Shown: positions 14,310 to 24,240, counted from the first letter of the stretch. The stretch: 61,965 bases of DNA from an uncultured Coprococcus sp. (GCA_934277375.1 CAKQTZ010000014.1:1-61965), one strand, 5' to 3'. The notes: generated by a model not told the origin, from the letters alone. Program-made: numbers and translations.

Positions 14310-16496
14310 CTATTTTCTACATTTTGCTGCTATGACCTTAGAATATGCTGACTCTGTCTGCATTCCATTGTCACCCACTGCAATTGTCTTTACCTTATAG
14401 TAATATGTCTTACCCTTCACAGCCTTCTTGTCAGCGTAGTTGTCCGCCGATATTCTTCCAACCTTTGTATATTTGCCATTCTTGCTGGTTGAACGATATA
14501 CAAGATAGTATCTGGCACCGGAAACCTTGTTCCACTTCACTGTTATAGTCTTAGCTGCTGTGTTTGATGCACTTACACCAGTTGGTCTGCCTATAATGTG
14601 TGTATAGGTCTTAAATTGTCCTTTATAATTCTCATCATTATGATCAACATATATTGAATCTGCATAGAATGCATTGGCTTCTGCCACAACAAAATATGAG
14701 TAATCAGTTCCTGTAGTAATCTCTGTATCAACATATGATGTCTTATCTGTATAGAATGAACTGCTCATTCCATACTGTGTAAATCTGCGCACACTGTAGC
14801 CATCAGCTCCCGGAACTGCCTTCCATGTTATCATCGTCTCTGAGTCTGATTTTCTGGACACCTTCACGCCCGTAGAAACAGGCATGCGTTTTACAGATAC
14901 CGACGCATCTTTTTCACTTATCTTTCTTCCCTTATATGGACAAACATATACATAGCTGTATTTCATTCCTTTATTCTTGATTCCTGTATTCTTGAACCTG
15001 TATATGGTACGAGTTGATGAAGGCAGCTTTGCAATTCTGACTGTCTTGCCAGTCTTACTGTCATCTGCCATAATCATATAGCCTGAGGCGCCCCACACTC
15101 TGTCCCAGGAAATAGTAGTTGTGATTGTCAGCTTCTTCTTATTCGCACTGAGCGATGACTTTATTGACCTGGTTCTCAGATTATCGACGCGTTCAGCGTA
15201 ACCCACAGTTACATTGGCCTCGAAGGACTTCTCGCTGATAACTTCGCCATATGACATATTCTGGCATTTCAGCTTTACATTGTAGTATCCACCAGGGGTG
15301 AGATTCTTAAGTGTGAAGCTTGTTTTCTGTGTAGTTCCGGCCTTGGTATAGCAATCACCTGATATATCGCCTCTCTTATACCATACCTCATATACATTTG
15401 CACCACTCACCTTATTCCATGTAAGATTAGCGGTTTTGGTTCCGGCCGCCTTTACCTCCAGGTCAGCCTCACCCATCTCACAAATATAACCATCAACCTC
15501 AGACCTGCCTATCTCCGCTACATGACCGGTTCTGTTGTCATAATACTTAGACACATAGTAATAATAATATGCATTACCTGCAGTTGTCGTTCTATCTGTA
15601 TACTCATCATCGTATACAGTTTTTATCTTCTTGAAACCACTGCTCTTCTTGTTTGATCGGTACACATCAAAAATGGTTGCATCATCAACGTTATGAAACT
15701 CAAGCGTTGGGTACTTATCGTCAACATTTATCTCCAGATAAGGCTCATCGTAACCGTACTTGTTCTCTATCGTTTTTGATGTTGCAAGCACCCCCGCTTT
15801 CTTGCTGTACTTGTCAGCCTTAGTCAGCAGCTTGGCTTTGTAATAATAAGTTGTACCGACTGTGGCTTTGGTGTCAATGTAAGATACGCAGTCTATGCCA
15901 TTACTGGACGAACCAGTGTATATCTTCTTATAGCCACCTGATTTATGGGTCGATCTGTATATCTCATACCATACCTTGCCATTGATTCGATCCTTCAGAT
16001 AGTAATTTATCGATATTCCATCTCTCTTCGTGTAACCCGTTCCAGTGCTTGAAAAGTTGCTCCACGATGATATATTATCGCTAAACCCACTCGCCGCAAA
16101 TTTCTTTTTGCCTAGATTCTTTGTTATCTTCCTGCCATTTTCTGAATATACTACGAGCTTGAATTCATATGTTGCTCCCGCATTTCCGGCAAATGACTCA
16201 TCCATATTCCAGTATCCCCAGTCGGAGGTCACCGTGCGATATTTAATACCATTAACATAGAGTTCAGCCTTCTTTCCCTGACCTCCTGCAGTTACCGACA
16301 CATCAGAGGAATGAATTACCGATCCCCCTGTAATATATATATTATCAACTGACGCACTCGCTATCTCCGCCTTATCTACTACAGCGGCCTGCACATCAAT
16401 CGTATCCGTGTATGCCATAGTAAGACCGGCATCACCCAGAACCATTGCGGAGGCAAGTGCTATACATATAGCTTTGCTAATAATAGTTTTTTTCAT
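14310..16496 (-). CDS. Large secreted protein with repeated Fn3-like domains (paralogue 1)
   Basis: A 728-residue protein with a signal peptide (AICIALASAMVLGDAGLTMAY). After a unique N-terminal beta domain (ELYVNGIKYRTV, WNMDES) come about six to seven beta-sandwich modules of 85-105 residues of the fibronectin type III kind. Their recurring features are W-x-K-V-x-G-A near the start and the strand pair Y-x-V/I-Y-R-S followed by TYYYKV (for example KVSGARYYLVYRS, GKTYYYKVKT). There is no sortase motif, transmembrane anchor or SLH domain, so it is released or bound noncovalently. The next gene upstream is a same-strand paralogue with the same N-terminal domain, a tandem duplication. Roles in adhesion or polysaccharide binding are possible but unproven. 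Confidence 0.85.
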   Translation of the reverse strand: MKKTIISKAICIALASAMVLGDAGLTMAYTDTIDVQAAVVDKAEIASASVDNIYITGGSVIHSSDVSVTAGGQGKKAELYVNGIKYRTVTSDWGYWNMDESFAGNAGATYEFKLVVYSENGRKITKNLGKKKFAASGFSDNISSWSNFSSTGTGYTKRDGISINYYLKDRINGKVWYEIYRSTHKSGGYKKIYTGSSSNGIDCVSYIDTKATVGTTYYYKAKLLTKADKYSKKAGVLATSKTIENKYGYDEPYLEINVDDKYPTLEFHNVDDATIFDVYRSNKKSSGFKKIKTVYDDEYTDRTTTAGNAYYYYYVSKYYDNRTGHVAEIGRSEVDGYICEMGEADLEVKAAGTKTANLTWNKVSGANVYEVWYKRGDISGDCYTKAGTTQKTSFTLKNLTPGGYYNVKLKCQNMSYGEVISEKSFEANVTVGYAERVDNLRTRSIKSSLSANKKKLTITTTISWDRVWGASGYMIMADDSKTGKTVRIAKLPSSTRTIYRFKNTGIKNKGMKYSYVYVCPYKGRKISEKDASVSVKRMPVSTGVKVSRKSDSETMITWKAVPGADGYSVRRFTQYGMSSSFYTDKTSYVDTEITTGTDYSYFVVAEANAFYADSIYVDHNDENYKGQFKTYTHIIGRPTGVSASNTAAKTITVKWNKVSGARYYLVYRSTSKNGKYTKVGRISADNYADKKAVKGKTYYYKVKTIAVGDNGMQTESAYSKVIAAKCRK

Positions 16497-16513
16497 ACTT
16501 AACCCCTTTTCTT

Positions 16514-18772
16514 TTACTTTCTGATCTTCACACTTCTGACTGCAGATGCGTTGGATATGACTGTCTTTCCGCCGTCATTTACTGTACGCGCTACGATTTT
16601 GTAATAATATGTCTGTCCCTTCTTGAGATTCTTATCCACGAACCTGAGATTCTTTCCCATACGTCCAACCTTTTTATATGTACCATTTCTGCTTGTTGAA
16701 CGATATACTATGTAGCTGGCTGACTTGGACACCTTGCCGCATCTTATTGCCACTGAGCGTTTTCCCGAGTTGGATATTGCAGTTATCCTTGGTGTTCCGA
16801 GCATATGTGTATAAGCCACATAATAATTTGCTGCCTGATCATGTACTCCTGTATAAGAATTAGTCGTTTCTACACTGTATGTATATACCAGATCATTTGT
16901 CAGATTTCTGTCAATAAAGGAAGTCTTAGTTGTTATTCCTATGATCGTCCTGTATCCAAGGGCAGACTCTCTGTATACTGCGTATGACTTGGCTCCGTTG
17001 ACCTTCTTCCAGGTTATCTTGGAAGCACCGCTATTTGCCCTGACAACATTTACTGAGCTGACTGATGGCAGAGCTGAAACACTCCAGGACTCTCCATAGT
17101 TATCATTTCCCAGCTTTCCATTCCTATAAGGAATAACCTTGACATCTGAGTACTTTGTTCCGGACTTCTTGCTGTTTATATTGTAGAATGTATATGTAGT
17201 TCTCTTCCCCCGCTTTATATTCGCAAGTCTTACTTCCTTACCATTGTAATTATCATATGCAGTTACAATATATCCGCTTGCATTCCAGTCTCTCTGCCAG
17301 CTAAGATCGCACTTAAGTCTCAGTCTGCCACCAGATATCACAGATGATGAAGTCACATTCGCCATAAATCCATATACCTGATCGGTGTAACCCATCTGCA
17401 ATCCACTGCTCTGTGAAATCTCATATCTGACCACTGAGCCTGTCTTCTTGACCGTGCGTATAACAACACTGTATTCCCCATCCGGTGCTGCATTCTTGAA
17501 TACATATGAGCCGTTCTTGGTAACTCCGATCTTCTTGTATGCATCTCCTTTAAGATCCTGTCTCTTATACCACAGCTCGTATGATACATCCGGTGATGCT
17601 TCGTTGTCAGCAAACCACTCTACCTTGAATGTCCTGTCTCCCGTCTGTGTAAGTGTAGGCATCGAAGCTGAATTCATTATATATTTTGCTGCGACCGGAT
17701 CTGTCATCTCTCCCTTGTACAGCTTCTTTGTTGCTGATGAGTAATACCTAGGACGAACCTTATAGTAGTAAACAGTACCCTTCTTGATATTCTCATCTGT
17801 ATAATATCTGTCATACACGGTTGCAATCTTCTTATAGCCGCTCTTCTCCTTTGTGGAGCGATATATCTCATATTGATTTGCCAGACCGGAAGACATGCTT
17901 ACTGTGACCGATGGTTTTGTCTCGTAAACAGGTTCCTCACCATTCTTCATATCTTTCAGTATATAGCTGTCACCAGGATATACCGATACATATGTTTTTC
18001 CCATTTCTGCCTTAACCTTTGCAGCAGGACTGGTCGATATAACCCTGCTGGTCTTAACATATTTGTCTCTGCCTGTAACAAGCTTTATCTTGTAATAATA
18101 TGTAGTTCCAAGATTAAGTGCAGAATTATCAGTATACGAAATACTGCTGTTCGCTGAATCAGTATTGGCTACTCCCCTGTGAATAAGCTTATACTGTCCG
18201 CCTGCCTTGCTTGCTCTGTACACCTCATACCTGACATTTTTGAGATAATCGTCCAGATATGCATATAGAGTTGCTCCCATCACCTGATTGTATCCGGTTT
18301 TGCCTGCAGAATACAGGGCACTGCCCGATATGTCATTTACCTTTGGAGAATTTGTAGTTACAGTGTCCAGTTTTTTAGTAACCTTCTTGCCTGCAGAATT
18401 GTATGCAACAACTTTTATAGCATACTTTGATCCCCACAGTGTTCCAATCGACTCATCCATGTTCCAGTAACTGTCATCGCGGGAGTTGTTGATAGTCTTT
18501 ACCTTCTTGCCATTGACCCACAGCTCCACCCTCTTGCTGCAGCCACTTGCGCTCACGGTTATTTTTTCATCCCAACTGTTTGGATTGCTCCATGCACTCC
18601 ATATAGCCGGATCCGACACAGATGCAATCTGGGCAGCATCCGCAGCCACGGCTGTCTCTTCCTGTGCCTGGACATTCACACTCTGCGCTGCAAATGCGGC
18701 ATTCGCCTCACCAAATACCATGGCAGATGCCAATGCTATGCACAGACATTTCCTTACTACACTTTTTCTCAT
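16514..18772 (-). CDS. Large secreted protein with repeated Fn3-like domains (paralogue 2)
   Basis: A 752-residue paralogue of the downstream gene. It has the same kind of signal peptide (CLCIALASAMVFGEANAAFA), the same N-terminal module (VELWVNGKKVKTI, WNMDES) and the same series of Fn3-like modules (NGAKSYAVYRES, SASYIVYRSTSRNGTYKKVG, GQTYYYKIVARTV). It is the first gene of the pair, 17 nt before paralogue 1, and has its own promoter. The two proteins match over the whole length but have diverged considerably, so the duplication is not recent. Tyr, Lys and Ser content is high and Cys is almost absent, as in many exported clostridial surface proteins. Confidence 0.85.
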   Translation of the reverse strand: MRKSVVRKCLCIALASAMVFGEANAAFAAQSVNVQAQEETAVAADAAQIASVSDPAIWSAWSNPNSWDEKITVSASGCSKRVELWVNGKKVKTINNSRDDSYWNMDESIGTLWGSKYAIKVVAYNSAGKKVTKKLDTVTTNSPKVNDISGSALYSAGKTGYNQVMGATLYAYLDDYLKNVRYEVYRASKAGGQYKLIHRGVANTDSANSSISYTDNSALNLGTTYYYKIKLVTGRDKYVKTSRVISTSPAAKVKAEMGKTYVSVYPGDSYILKDMKNGEEPVYETKPSVTVSMSSGLANQYEIYRSTKEKSGYKKIATVYDRYYTDENIKKGTVYYYKVRPRYYSSATKKLYKGEMTDPVAAKYIMNSASMPTLTQTGDRTFKVEWFADNEASPDVSYELWYKRQDLKGDAYKKIGVTKNGSYVFKNAAPDGEYSVVIRTVKKTGSVVRYEISQSSGLQMGYTDQVYGFMANVTSSSVISGGRLRLKCDLSWQRDWNASGYIVTAYDNYNGKEVRLANIKRGKRTTYTFYNINSKKSGTKYSDVKVIPYRNGKLGNDNYGESWSVSALPSVSSVNVVRANSGASKITWKKVNGAKSYAVYRESALGYRTIIGITTKTSFIDRNLTNDLVYTYSVETTNSYTGVHDQAANYYVAYTHMLGTPRITAISNSGKRSVAIRCGKVSKSASYIVYRSTSRNGTYKKVGRMGKNLRFVDKNLKKGQTYYYKIVARTVNDGGKTVISNASAVRSVKIRK

Positions 18773-18813
18773 AGTATCCCCTTTCTCTTAAATGAAATTA
18801 ATAAGTCTATAAT

Positions 18814-18842
18814 ATTATACCCGTATATTTATGCATATTCAA
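18814..18842 (-). promoter_or_regulatory. Promoter of the Fn3-like pair
   Basis: -35 TTGAAT (18837-18842), 17-nt spacer, -10 TATAAT (18814-18819). Confidence 0.7.
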
Positions 18843-18874
18843 CATAATTCACTCATATCATCCAGCATATATAA

Positions 18875-18930
18875 CAAATGCCGGATACGCGGAAGCATAT
18901 AAATATATACTCCCGCATATCCGGCATTCT
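18875..18930 (-). terminator. Terminator of the trigger-factor-like pair
   Basis: AATGCCGGATA..CGCGG / CCGC..TATCCGGCATT stem with an AT-rich loop. The T-run on the minus strand is short, so it may also act for the opposite side. Confidence 0.65.
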
Positions 18931-18953
18931 GTCTGTAAATTTATCTTCTCTGT

Positions 18954-20117
18954 TTAGTTTCCCGCAGCCTCTGTGCTGTCTGACGTCTGTTCTGTAGATT
19001 TCGCCTCGGAATTCTCTGTTGAGCCAGCCTCTGTGGTATCTTCTTCAGTTGAATCCACCTGGACTGATCTGTCCATGAGATAGTCCAGAACATTCTCCTC
19101 AGTCGCATGGAACATGAGATCTGATGCAGAATAATACTTATCGACATCTGAATCACTCTCAAGGCTGTTATCATCCATAACCTTCTGCCTGTACGCCTTG
19201 ATATCGTCGTCATCAGCTACAAGATTGTTATCAAGTGCAATACATGAAACAACTATCTTCTCCTGCATGACATTCTCAACGGTGGTGTGGAGATAATCCA
19301 GGAATGACGCCTCATCCTGATATCCGTAGAAGTACTTCATGTATGTTTCAAAGTCTATTCCGTAATTCTCCGCAGCGCTCTTGATGTTTGTCACCATGGA
19401 CTGTACATAGCTTGCGATCTCATCCTCAGGGTATTTGTCAAAGGTAACCTTCTTCTCAACAGCCTTCAGAACTGATGCTCTGTCGGCCTGATCAGCCTCC
19501 TTATTCTTTTTCTCCTGAAGGTCTGACTTGAGGTGTGCTGTGTAATCTGTCGTGTTCGTGTACTCACCGTCCGATGCCTTCTTCACCAGTTCATCTGTAT
19601 ACTCAGGAACTGTTGTCACTGAAATGTAATTTATCTTGACCTCAAACTCCGCTGTGAGTCCCGCAACAGTTGTATCACTGTAATCATCAGGATATGTCAC
19701 TGTAACCTTCTTAGTATCGCCCGGTTTGCTGCCCAGGATCTGATCATCACTGCCATCACCGAGGGTATCATTTCCCATGGTAAGGGTATAACCTGTCTTG
19801 CTGTCCTTCTCTGTTCCTGATATGGTCTCAACATAATCCACGTTGACCTTATCCCCATCCTTTATCTTGCTGGTCTTATCCTCCGATGTTTCGGAGTTAT
19901 CACTGCAGAAGCTGTCTACCGCACTGTCCACTTCATCCTGTGATACCTCACGTGACTCAGGAACATACTCTATATCTGTATACGCCGATGTCTCCACAGC
20001 CGCACATTTTGAAAATTTCTTAAACTGACTGGTTGTATCATTCTTTCCGCAGCCCGTTACGGTGGCTGCACACATTGCTGCTATAACACCGCAGGCTATC
20101 ATCTTTTTTACTCTCAT
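18954..20117 (-). CDS. Extracytoplasmic trigger-factor-like peptidyl-prolyl isomerase lipoprotein (paralogue 1)
   Basis: A 387-residue lipoprotein: signal MIACGVIAAMCAATVTGCG with lipobox TVTGC. Residues about 50-165 form an FKBP-like domain (GDKVNVDYVETI, LGDGSDDQILGSKPGD, VTVTYPDDY, AEFEVKINYI). About 170-350 resemble the trigger factor C-terminal chaperone arm (TDYTAHLKSDLQEK, then AENYGIDFETYMKYFYG). The tail is low-complexity Ser/Thr/Glu. The start at 20117 follows GGAGAAGAG; the longer frame runs back into the previous gene. The ribosome-binding N domain of trigger factor is replaced by the lipid anchor, so it probably folds secreted proteins. It follows a same-strand paralogue. Confidence 0.85.
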   Translation of the reverse strand: MRVKKMIACGVIAAMCAATVTGCGKNDTTSQFKKFSKCAAVETSAYTDIEYVPESREVSQDEVDSAVDSFCSDNSETSEDKTSKIKDGDKVNVDYVETISGTEKDSKTGYTLTMGNDTLGDGSDDQILGSKPGDTKKVTVTYPDDYSDTTVAGLTAEFEVKINYISVTTVPEYTDELVKKASDGEYTNTTDYTAHLKSDLQEKKNKEADQADRASVLKAVEKKVTFDKYPEDEIASYVQSMVTNIKSAAENYGIDFETYMKYFYGYQDEASFLDYLHTTVENVMQEKIVVSCIALDNNLVADDDDIKAYRQKVMDDNSLESDSDVDKYYSASDLMFHATEENVLDYLMDRSVQVDSTEEDTTEAGSTENSEAKSTEQTSDSTEAAGN

Positions 20118-20139
20118 ACTCTTCTCCATATCCTGTAAT

Positions 20140-21381
20140 TTATTCTGCTGCCTCTGTAGCTTCTGTGCTTTCAGCAGCCGTTGTATCCTCTGCTGCCTCT
20201 GTTGAAGCCTCTGTAGACTTTGTCGCCTTGGCATTTTCCATGAGGAAATTCATAACCTTCTCAGCAAGTGCATTGTATTTCAGCTCCACATCTGTGAGAT
20301 TGCTTCTGATACTATCTTCATCCACGTTGTTGTTTGCAGCGTAGTTCTTTATATATTCGTCAGCATCAGTATCTGTAACACTAATATTCTCTGTCTTAGC
20401 CACAGCACAGACAATCATCTTCTCCTTCTGCGACTCCTCACATACCTGCTGTACATAGTTGGCAAATGAATCCTCATCATCGTATCCATAATAATAGTAG
20501 ATATATGTTGCATAATCAACTCCGTAGTTCTCTGCCTGTGTCTTGAGAGAACTGATTATCTTGTCTGCATTTGCCTGAATATCTGCTGAAGAAACGTTAT
20601 TTATCTTGCTGTTATTGATGACCTTAACCATAACCTCGTTCTGTGCACTTGCAAGGGCTGATGCAGCTTTGTCCTTCTCAAGCTGCTCACGCACTGATTT
20701 CTCATACTCAGCAGTTGTCTTGTATGAAGTATTGTCAGCAACCAGTTTATCATTGTAGGTTGCAGGCTTGTTGATTTTGATATAATTAAGAGTTGTCTTG
20801 AACTCAGCCTCCTTGCCATTGAGCTCATCCTTACCGTAGTTTTCAGGGAATGTAGCCTTCACAACAAATGTATCGCCTGCCTTATGGCCAACGATCTGAT
20901 CCTCAAAATCATCTATAAATGAACCTGAGCCAAGCACCAGATCATAACCGCTGCCGTTGGTATTACCTCCTTCAAACTCCACACCATCAACTGTTCCTAC
21001 AAAATCTATATTTACTGTATCTCCACTCTTGGCTGCACTTGTGGTATCCTTATCAAACGTTGCAAGTCCATCGACGAACTGGTCAACCTTCGCCTGTACC
21101 TCTTCATCAGTTACCGCCTCTGTCTTATCTACATACTCAATTCCCTTGTAATCTCCCAGCTCAACATCCGCTGCATAGCTGTTCTCCATATCGTCAATGC
21201 TCGCGAACTCTGCAGATGCCTTACCGCTGCCATCCGAATCTGCTGCTTCTGTCGCGTCTGTCGTAGTAGATTTATTATTAAGTTCTCCGCTCTTACTATT
21301 ACTATCCCCACAGCCTGTCATGAATGACATAGACAGTGCCAATGCAATAACAACTGCACAACCCTTTTTTAATCGTCTCAT
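20140..21381 (-). CDS. Extracytoplasmic trigger-factor-like peptidyl-prolyl isomerase lipoprotein (paralogue 2)
   Basis: A 413-residue lipoprotein (lipobox FMTGC) with the same domains as its downstream neighbour. The FKBP-like part has GDTVNIDFVGTVDGVEFEGG, LGSGSFIDDFEDQIVGHKAGD and VKATFPENYG, which keep the family's consensus better than paralogue 1. The chaperone arm has NYGVDYATYIYYYYGYDDE. The C terminus is about 25 residues of repetitive Ser/Thr/Glu/Ala. The two genes are separated by 22 nt and share a promoter. Secreted foldases of this kind would serve the many exported beta-rich proteins encoded nearby. Confidence 0.87.
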   Translation of the reverse strand: MRRLKKGCAVVIALALSMSFMTGCGDSNSKSGELNNKSTTTDATEAADSDGSGKASAEFASIDDMENSYAADVELGDYKGIEYVDKTEAVTDEEVQAKVDQFVDGLATFDKDTTSAAKSGDTVNIDFVGTVDGVEFEGGNTNGSGYDLVLGSGSFIDDFEDQIVGHKAGDTFVVKATFPENYGKDELNGKEAEFKTTLNYIKINKPATYNDKLVADNTSYKTTAEYEKSVREQLEKDKAASALASAQNEVMVKVINNSKINNVSSADIQANADKIISSLKTQAENYGVDYATYIYYYYGYDDEDSFANYVQQVCEESQKEKMIVCAVAKTENISVTDTDADEYIKNYAANNNVDEDSIRSNLTDVELKYNALAEKVMNFLMENAKATKSTEASTEAAEDTTAAESTEATEAAE

Positions 21382-21459
21382 CGTTTTACCTCTTTTATAT
21401 ACTTAAAATTTATTGAAGATTACCACCCGTTCATGATAGTCTTCAACGAATTAACTTAT

Positions 21460-21487
21460 ATCATACTTTCTTATAAAAATAAAGCAA
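21460..21487 (-). promoter_or_regulatory. Promoter candidate of the trigger-factor-like pair
   Basis: -35 TTGCTT (21482-21487), 16-nt spacer, -10 TATGAT (21460-21465), about 80 nt before the start codon. Confidence 0.5.
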
Positions 21488-21591
21488 TTTGCCACATTTC
21501 ATACATTTCTCACATTTGAAAAAGTATGCTGTATTTTGCATGTTATTTTGTGACGTTTATAGATCATCCCACATTAATCCAACGTAAAACT

Positions 21592-21779
21592 ACAATATGT
21601 TGTGTCCACATATTTATAATATTTCTATATTTTGTATTTTTTACAAATAACATATAGACAAACAAAATACGGAATGCTATAATCGATTTTGTTGAGACAT
21701 CAATGTGACAATTTGCGACGAGGCACTTTATTGTCGCTAATTTTTTTGCGGCTTTTTCAAGCCATACACAACATATTGT
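21592..21779 (+). promoter_or_regulatory. Paired inverted sites upstream of nrdD, NrdR-box-like
   Basis: ACAATATGTTGTGT at 21592-21605 and its exact reverse complement ACACAACATATTGT at 21766-21779, each nearly palindromic. They resemble in part the AT-rich, ACAC/GTGT-ended boxes bound by NrdR, but the distance between them (about 174 bp) is much longer than in classic NrdR pairs. The region 21382-21860 shows no gene; a minus-strand 75-codon frame there has no start signal. Confidence 0.35.
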
Positions 21780-21860
21780 TGTTTCCGGCATAGCAATGCA
21801 CTATATTTAGGGGGCGTCATTTTTAACGCACATTCACACTACACACAGGGAGAATGGGAA

Positions 21861-23987
21861 ATGCAAGTAATCAAAAGAGATGGTCGTGCTGTTACTTACG
21901 ACCGCAGCAAGATAATACTGGCTATTCAGAAGGCTAATTCAGAGGTTGAGCCTTGTGAGAAGATATCCGACGAAAAGATTGAAGAGATAGTCGGGAGCAT
22001 TGAAGCCAAGAACAGAAAAAGAATGCTTGTCGAGGATATCCAGGATATCATAGAGCAGGGAATCATGGCTGATGGCAAATTTGTCCTTGCAAAGACATAT
22101 ATTATATACAGATACAGCCGTGAACTCATAAGAAAAGCAAATACGACTGATGATTCTATCCTCAGTCTTATACAGAACCGTAATAAGGATGTCATGGAGG
22201 AGAATTCCAACAAGAACGCCACCGTCGCATCCACACAGCGTGATCTGATCGCAGGAGAGGTCTCAAAGGATCTGACCAAGAGAATGCTCCTCCCTGAGAA
22301 AATCTCCAAAGCTCACGAGGAGGGTGCTATCCACTTCCACGATGCGGATTATTTCCTCCAGCCTATATTCAACTGCTGTCTTATCAACATAGGGGATATG
22401 CTTGACAACGGCACAGTCATGAATGGCAAGCTCATAGAGAGCCCTAAGAGCTTTCAGGTTGCCTGCACCATAGTGACACAGATCATCGCATCAGTTGCAT
22501 CCAGCCAGTACGGCGGCCAGTCAGTCGATGTCCGTCACCTGGGCAAGTACCTCAGAAAGAGCTACAACAAGTACAAAAAGAGATATACAGAAGAATTTGG
22601 GGATAAGATAGATCCTGAGACACTTGAAAAGCTCATCACAGAAAGGCTCAAGGATGAGCTCAAGTCAGGAGTCCAGACTATCCAGTATCAGATCAATACT
22701 CTGATGACCACCAACGGTCAGTCTCCATTTGTCACTCTCTTCCTCAACCTGAGGGAGGATGATGAGTACATCAAGGAAAATGCCATGATCATCGAGGAGA
22801 TACTGAGACAGAGACTTGAGGGCATCAAAAACGAGGCAGGCGTATATGTTACACCAGCATTCCCTAAACTCATATATGTTCTGGATGAGCACAACTGTCT
22901 CAAGGGCGGCGAATATGACTACATAACGGAGCTCGCCATCAAGTGTTCCGCCAAGAGAATGTACCCTGATTACATATCAGCTAAAAAGATGCGTGAGAAC
23001 TACGAGGGAAATGTATTCTCATGTATGGGATGCCGTTCATTCCTCTCCCCATGGAAGGATGAGAACGGAGAATACAAATGGGAAGGTCGTTTCAATCAGG
23101 GCGTTGTCAGCCTGAACCTTCCACAAATAGCCATACTTGCCAAAGGAGACGACGATAAGTTCTGGAGTCTTCTGGATGAGAGGCTGCAGCTCTGCTACGA
23201 CGCACTCATGTGCCGTCACAGAGCACTTGAGGGTGTCACCTCAGATGTCAGTCCTGTTCACTGGCAGTACGGAGCCATCGCCAGACTTAAGAAGGGCGAG
23301 GTCATCGACCCACTGCTCCACAACGGCTACTCAACAATCTCTCTGGGATATATCGGAGTGTATGAGACCACAAAGCTCATGCGCGGTGTGAGCCACACTG
23401 ACCCTGTCGGAGAGGAGTTCGCACTGAAGCTTATGAACAAGCTCCGCGCAGCATGTGACAAATGGAAGGCCGATACCGGACTGGGCTTCGGGCTCTACGG
23501 CACACCTGCAGAGAGCCTTTGCTACAGATTCGCACGTATCGACAAGGAACGCTTTGGGACCATCAAGGATGTAACTGACAAAGGATACTACACCAACTCA
23601 TATCACGTTGATGTGCGAGAGAAGATTGACGCATTCAGCAAATTCAGATTCGAGAGCCAATTCCAGACCATATCATCTGGTGGCGCCATCTCATATGTTG
23701 AGATACCTAACATGAGGAACAATCTGGATGCTCTGGCAGAAGTCGTAAGGTACATCTACGACAACATCCAGTATGCAGAGTTCAACACCAAATCCGACTA
23801 CTGTCACGTATGCGGATATGACGGTGAGATCATCATCAACGATGACGGTGAATGGCAGTGTCCACAATGCGGTAACAAGGATCACAATAAGATGAACGTA
23901 ACCAGAAGAACCTGTGGTTATCTGGGCGAGAACTTCTGGAATGTGGGCAAGACCAAAGAGATAAAAGCAAGAGTGCTTCATCTGTAG
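21861..23987 (+). CDS. nrdD: Anaerobic ribonucleoside-triphosphate reductase (class III)
   Basis: A 708-residue enzyme reducing ribonucleoside triphosphates to deoxyribonucleotides without oxygen. It has an N-terminal ATP-cone (VIKRDGRAVTYDRSKIILAI) for allosteric control, then the catalytic barrel with conserved Cys (FSCMGCRSF region). A zinc site CHVCG..CPQCG near 650-675 precedes the glycyl radical loop RRTCGYLG (radical Gly about 686). A GGGAGAATGGGAA ribosome binding site precedes the ATG. Activation needs NrdG, encoded 250 nt downstream. Confidence 0.96.
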   Translation: MQVIKRDGRAVTYDRSKIILAIQKANSEVEPCEKISDEKIEEIVGSIEAKNRKRMLVEDIQDIIEQGIMADGKFVLAKTYIIYRYSRELIRKANTTDDSILSLIQNRNKDVMEENSNKNATVASTQRDLIAGEVSKDLTKRMLLPEKISKAHEEGAIHFHDADYFLQPIFNCCLINIGDMLDNGTVMNGKLIESPKSFQVACTIVTQIIASVASSQYGGQSVDVRHLGKYLRKSYNKYKKRYTEEFGDKIDPETLEKLITERLKDELKSGVQTIQYQINTLMTTNGQSPFVTLFLNLREDDEYIKENAMIIEEILRQRLEGIKNEAGVYVTPAFPKLIYVLDEHNCLKGGEYDYITELAIKCSAKRMYPDYISAKKMRENYEGNVFSCMGCRSFLSPWKDENGEYKWEGRFNQGVVSLNLPQIAILAKGDDDKFWSLLDERLQLCYDALMCRHRALEGVTSDVSPVHWQYGAIARLKKGEVIDPLLHNGYSTISLGYIGVYETTKLMRGVSHTDPVGEEFALKLMNKLRAACDKWKADTGLGFGLYGTPAESLCYRFARIDKERFGTIKDVTDKGYYTNSYHVDVREKIDAFSKFRFESQFQTISSGGAISYVEIPNMRNNLDALAEVVRYIYDNIQYAEFNTKSDYCHVCGYDGEIIINDDGEWQCPQCGNKDHNKMNVTRRTCGYLGENFWNVGKTKEIKARVLHL

Positions 23988-24118
23988 TACTTTTTATTAC
24001 GGAATTTATACAAAAACACTTGATATATTCGGACTGCTGGTATAGAATAAGGCTATGCAAATAGTTCTATGAACAGTTTTTATCCGATTTTCAACTAAGT
24101 GCATTAATAATTTCAATT

Positions 24119-24166
24119 GTATGGTCTGCATGTCGTAGAGGGCAACGCAGGCCATACTTTTGTTTT
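24119..24166 (+). terminator. Terminator or attenuator between nrdD and nrdG
   Basis: GTATGGTCTGC/GCAGGCCATAC stem (24119-24129 with 24147-24157) followed by TTTTGTTTT. It would lower nrdG expression relative to nrdD. Confidence 0.75.
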
Positions 24167-24240
24167 ACGGCTCATGAAGTACGCAGATGCCGCGATAGCG
24201 CATGGAATGCGTCTACTCCATATTTTGAAAGGATTTTATT

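Noticed and set aside
21564..21791. 75-codon minus-strand frame upstream of nrdD
   Set aside because: No ribosome binding site or family pattern; it overlaps the probable regulatory region.
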